DNA of 64,000 nucleotides from Amia ocellicauda (lineage: Eukaryota > Chordata > Actinopteri > Amiiformes > Amiidae). The notes under the pieces are model-generated. The model ran no database searches. It was given only the letters and a program-made list of their open reading frames with translations, and had not been told where the DNA came from. Each line of letters opens with the position of its first letter. Position 1 is the first letter of the stretch. The DNA lies in assembly GCF_036373705.1 (NCBI RefSeq), contig NC_089853.1:30339568-30403567 (forward strand), given 5' to 3'. The translations under genes and the position numbers were made by a program. This document shows, piece by piece, positions 62,734-64,000 of the stretch.

Positions 62734-64000
62734 TAATATCGATACAACCCCCTGCCATACATAAAATACAATTGAAATATAATTACAGATAAATAAAATA
62801 AAATAAGAATAAAATTTTCCTATACAAATATAATGGTAACATTTTATATTTTGGTGTCATTAATACATTTTTAATAAATAGTTTATGAAACAGTAAGGAA
62901 CCATTGGTACCATGTGGTACCAAGATAATTTAGGTTGGGTTGGCCATTACTCAGAGCTATCAGCTGTCACTTCATACTATTCCCATGAATAATGTGAGCT
63001 CAGTTACATTGATCCAACATGGTCAAACAAACCAGCAGTTGTTTATTATTTTAGAAACTTGCAGATGTGAACAATTATTGCACAACAAACCTGTGACCTG
63101 TTACTGATTACTTTGTTAACCAAACACCCAGACCGAGTGATGCCAACATTAGCCAAACAGTTGCTGGATTCTGCTTTCAAAGCGACTGATCCCTTATATG
63201 CTTTACTGGGTATTTAACCAGCCACCTCTTGGCCACTAACCTGTTATATCTGAAGGATGTTAAATCATTTCAGTTCATGTAATGGTCTACTTTCACTCTC
63301 TTATGAAAGATGAACTACAATCAATTGGGCAGATGTACGTGAGTCTTCAAAAGGATACTATTTATTCTTCTAGTTCTTAATGTCACCAAGTTCAAATTTT
63401 CCTTGGATTCACACATACACTATCTAGCAGTTCTTCCATATTTGGTGTCTCTGTGTGATGAGATGCACACTAGATGAAGTTTGAGAGGCCCTTTGTAAAT
63501 ATTTATTGTAAGTAAGTATAGTATTTTCCATTTCACAGGCCAATAAAATGGTTTCTTATGCACTTAAAAAAAAAAAACATCAGTTGTCTAATCACTTTAT
63601 ACTTCTTAGAAATTTTAGAAATTTAAATGTATTTATTTTATATGGACTTATAAGGACTTTAATATGGACTTGAAATAATTATAATTATTATTTTAATTAA
63701 AAAACACATCACAACTTAGGGCTAAACATTGACCTACCCACAAATTGCAAACCTGTGTGCTATTGTGTTTAAATTGACTGTCATAATCTACTTTCTACTA
63801 CTTATGAATCAAAACACATTAGTCTGTAGTTTGGAAGGTCAAAGTTTTGATTTGTTCTATCCCTTAATGTGCTATTAAACGGCTGTGTGATGTATTATAT
63901 GTCAATTCTGCAATAACAATAATATACTCACACTCTTACGACCGCAGTCAAGGTGCAAAGAATAAATCAGTAATCCAGAACTGTATATTTTATTTTTACT

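Larger units (their letters stand above)
56543..64000. other. Intergenic region, no gene recognised
   Basis: Mostly AT-rich. The longest open frame, 150 codons on the minus strand at 56834-57286, looks like no family I know. There is a diverged repeat at 58655-59115 and a long (TTA)n tract at 62665-62732. Nothing else stands out. Confidence 0.5.

Overview
The window is vertebrate nuclear DNA, most likely from a ray-finned fish. Genes are split into short exons with GT-AG introns, the sequence is AT-rich with many microsatellites, and Tc1-type DNA transposons, a tRNA-derived SINE and an L2-type LINE tail fill the introns and spacers. I cannot name the species. The SINE and the undivided TPM1 with all its alternative exons would fit a non-teleost or early-branching fish, but that is inference.

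Three genes lie in tandem on the minus strand and all three read through completely when spliced by hand. FBXO22 (stop 3559, start 10415; 7 coding exons, 386 aa) is an F-box/FIST substrate receptor. LACTB (stop 14420, start 24945; 6 exons, 551 aa) is a mitochondrial serine beta-lactamase-like protein. TPM1 (31321-48515) is alpha-tropomyosin with 14 coding exons: alternative starts 1a and 1b, mutually exclusive pairs 2a/2b and 6a/6b, and three alternative ends 9a (striated), 9c (brain type) and 9d (smooth/non-muscle). TPM1 followed by LACTB in the same orientation is also the human arrangement; FBXO22 next to them is not.

Mobile DNA: LACTB introns carry most of it. Intron 1 holds three Tc1-type elements nested inside one another; the innermost still encodes an uninterrupted 357-aa DD34E transposase. 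Intron 3 holds a 1178-bp element that differs from an intact 1221-bp copy at 55322-56542 by exactly one 42-bp and one 1-bp deletion; the intact copy encodes a 346-aa transposase with DD36E spacing. Intron 4 holds an L2-type LINE end and a broken Tc1. The FBXO22-LACTB spacer holds two broken Tc1-type relics and a short foldback element; FBXO22 intron 2 holds a 269-bp element.

The most informative non-coding signal is in TPM1. UGCAUG motifs (the RBFOX target) sit shortly upstream of the non-striated exons 2a and 6a and one sits downstream of striated exon 2b, which is the layout expected if RBFOX switches the gene to its muscle form. Other splice oddities are a GC-AG intron after exon 4, U-tracts right behind weak splice donors of exons 1a and 9c, and a 25-C tract upstream of exon 6b.

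Upstream of TPM1 (48516-64000) I find no recognised gene. There is one possible terminal exon of an unknown minus-strand gene at 53299-53535 with a polyadenylation signal behind it, the intact DD36E transposon, and otherwise AT-rich sequence with repeats.
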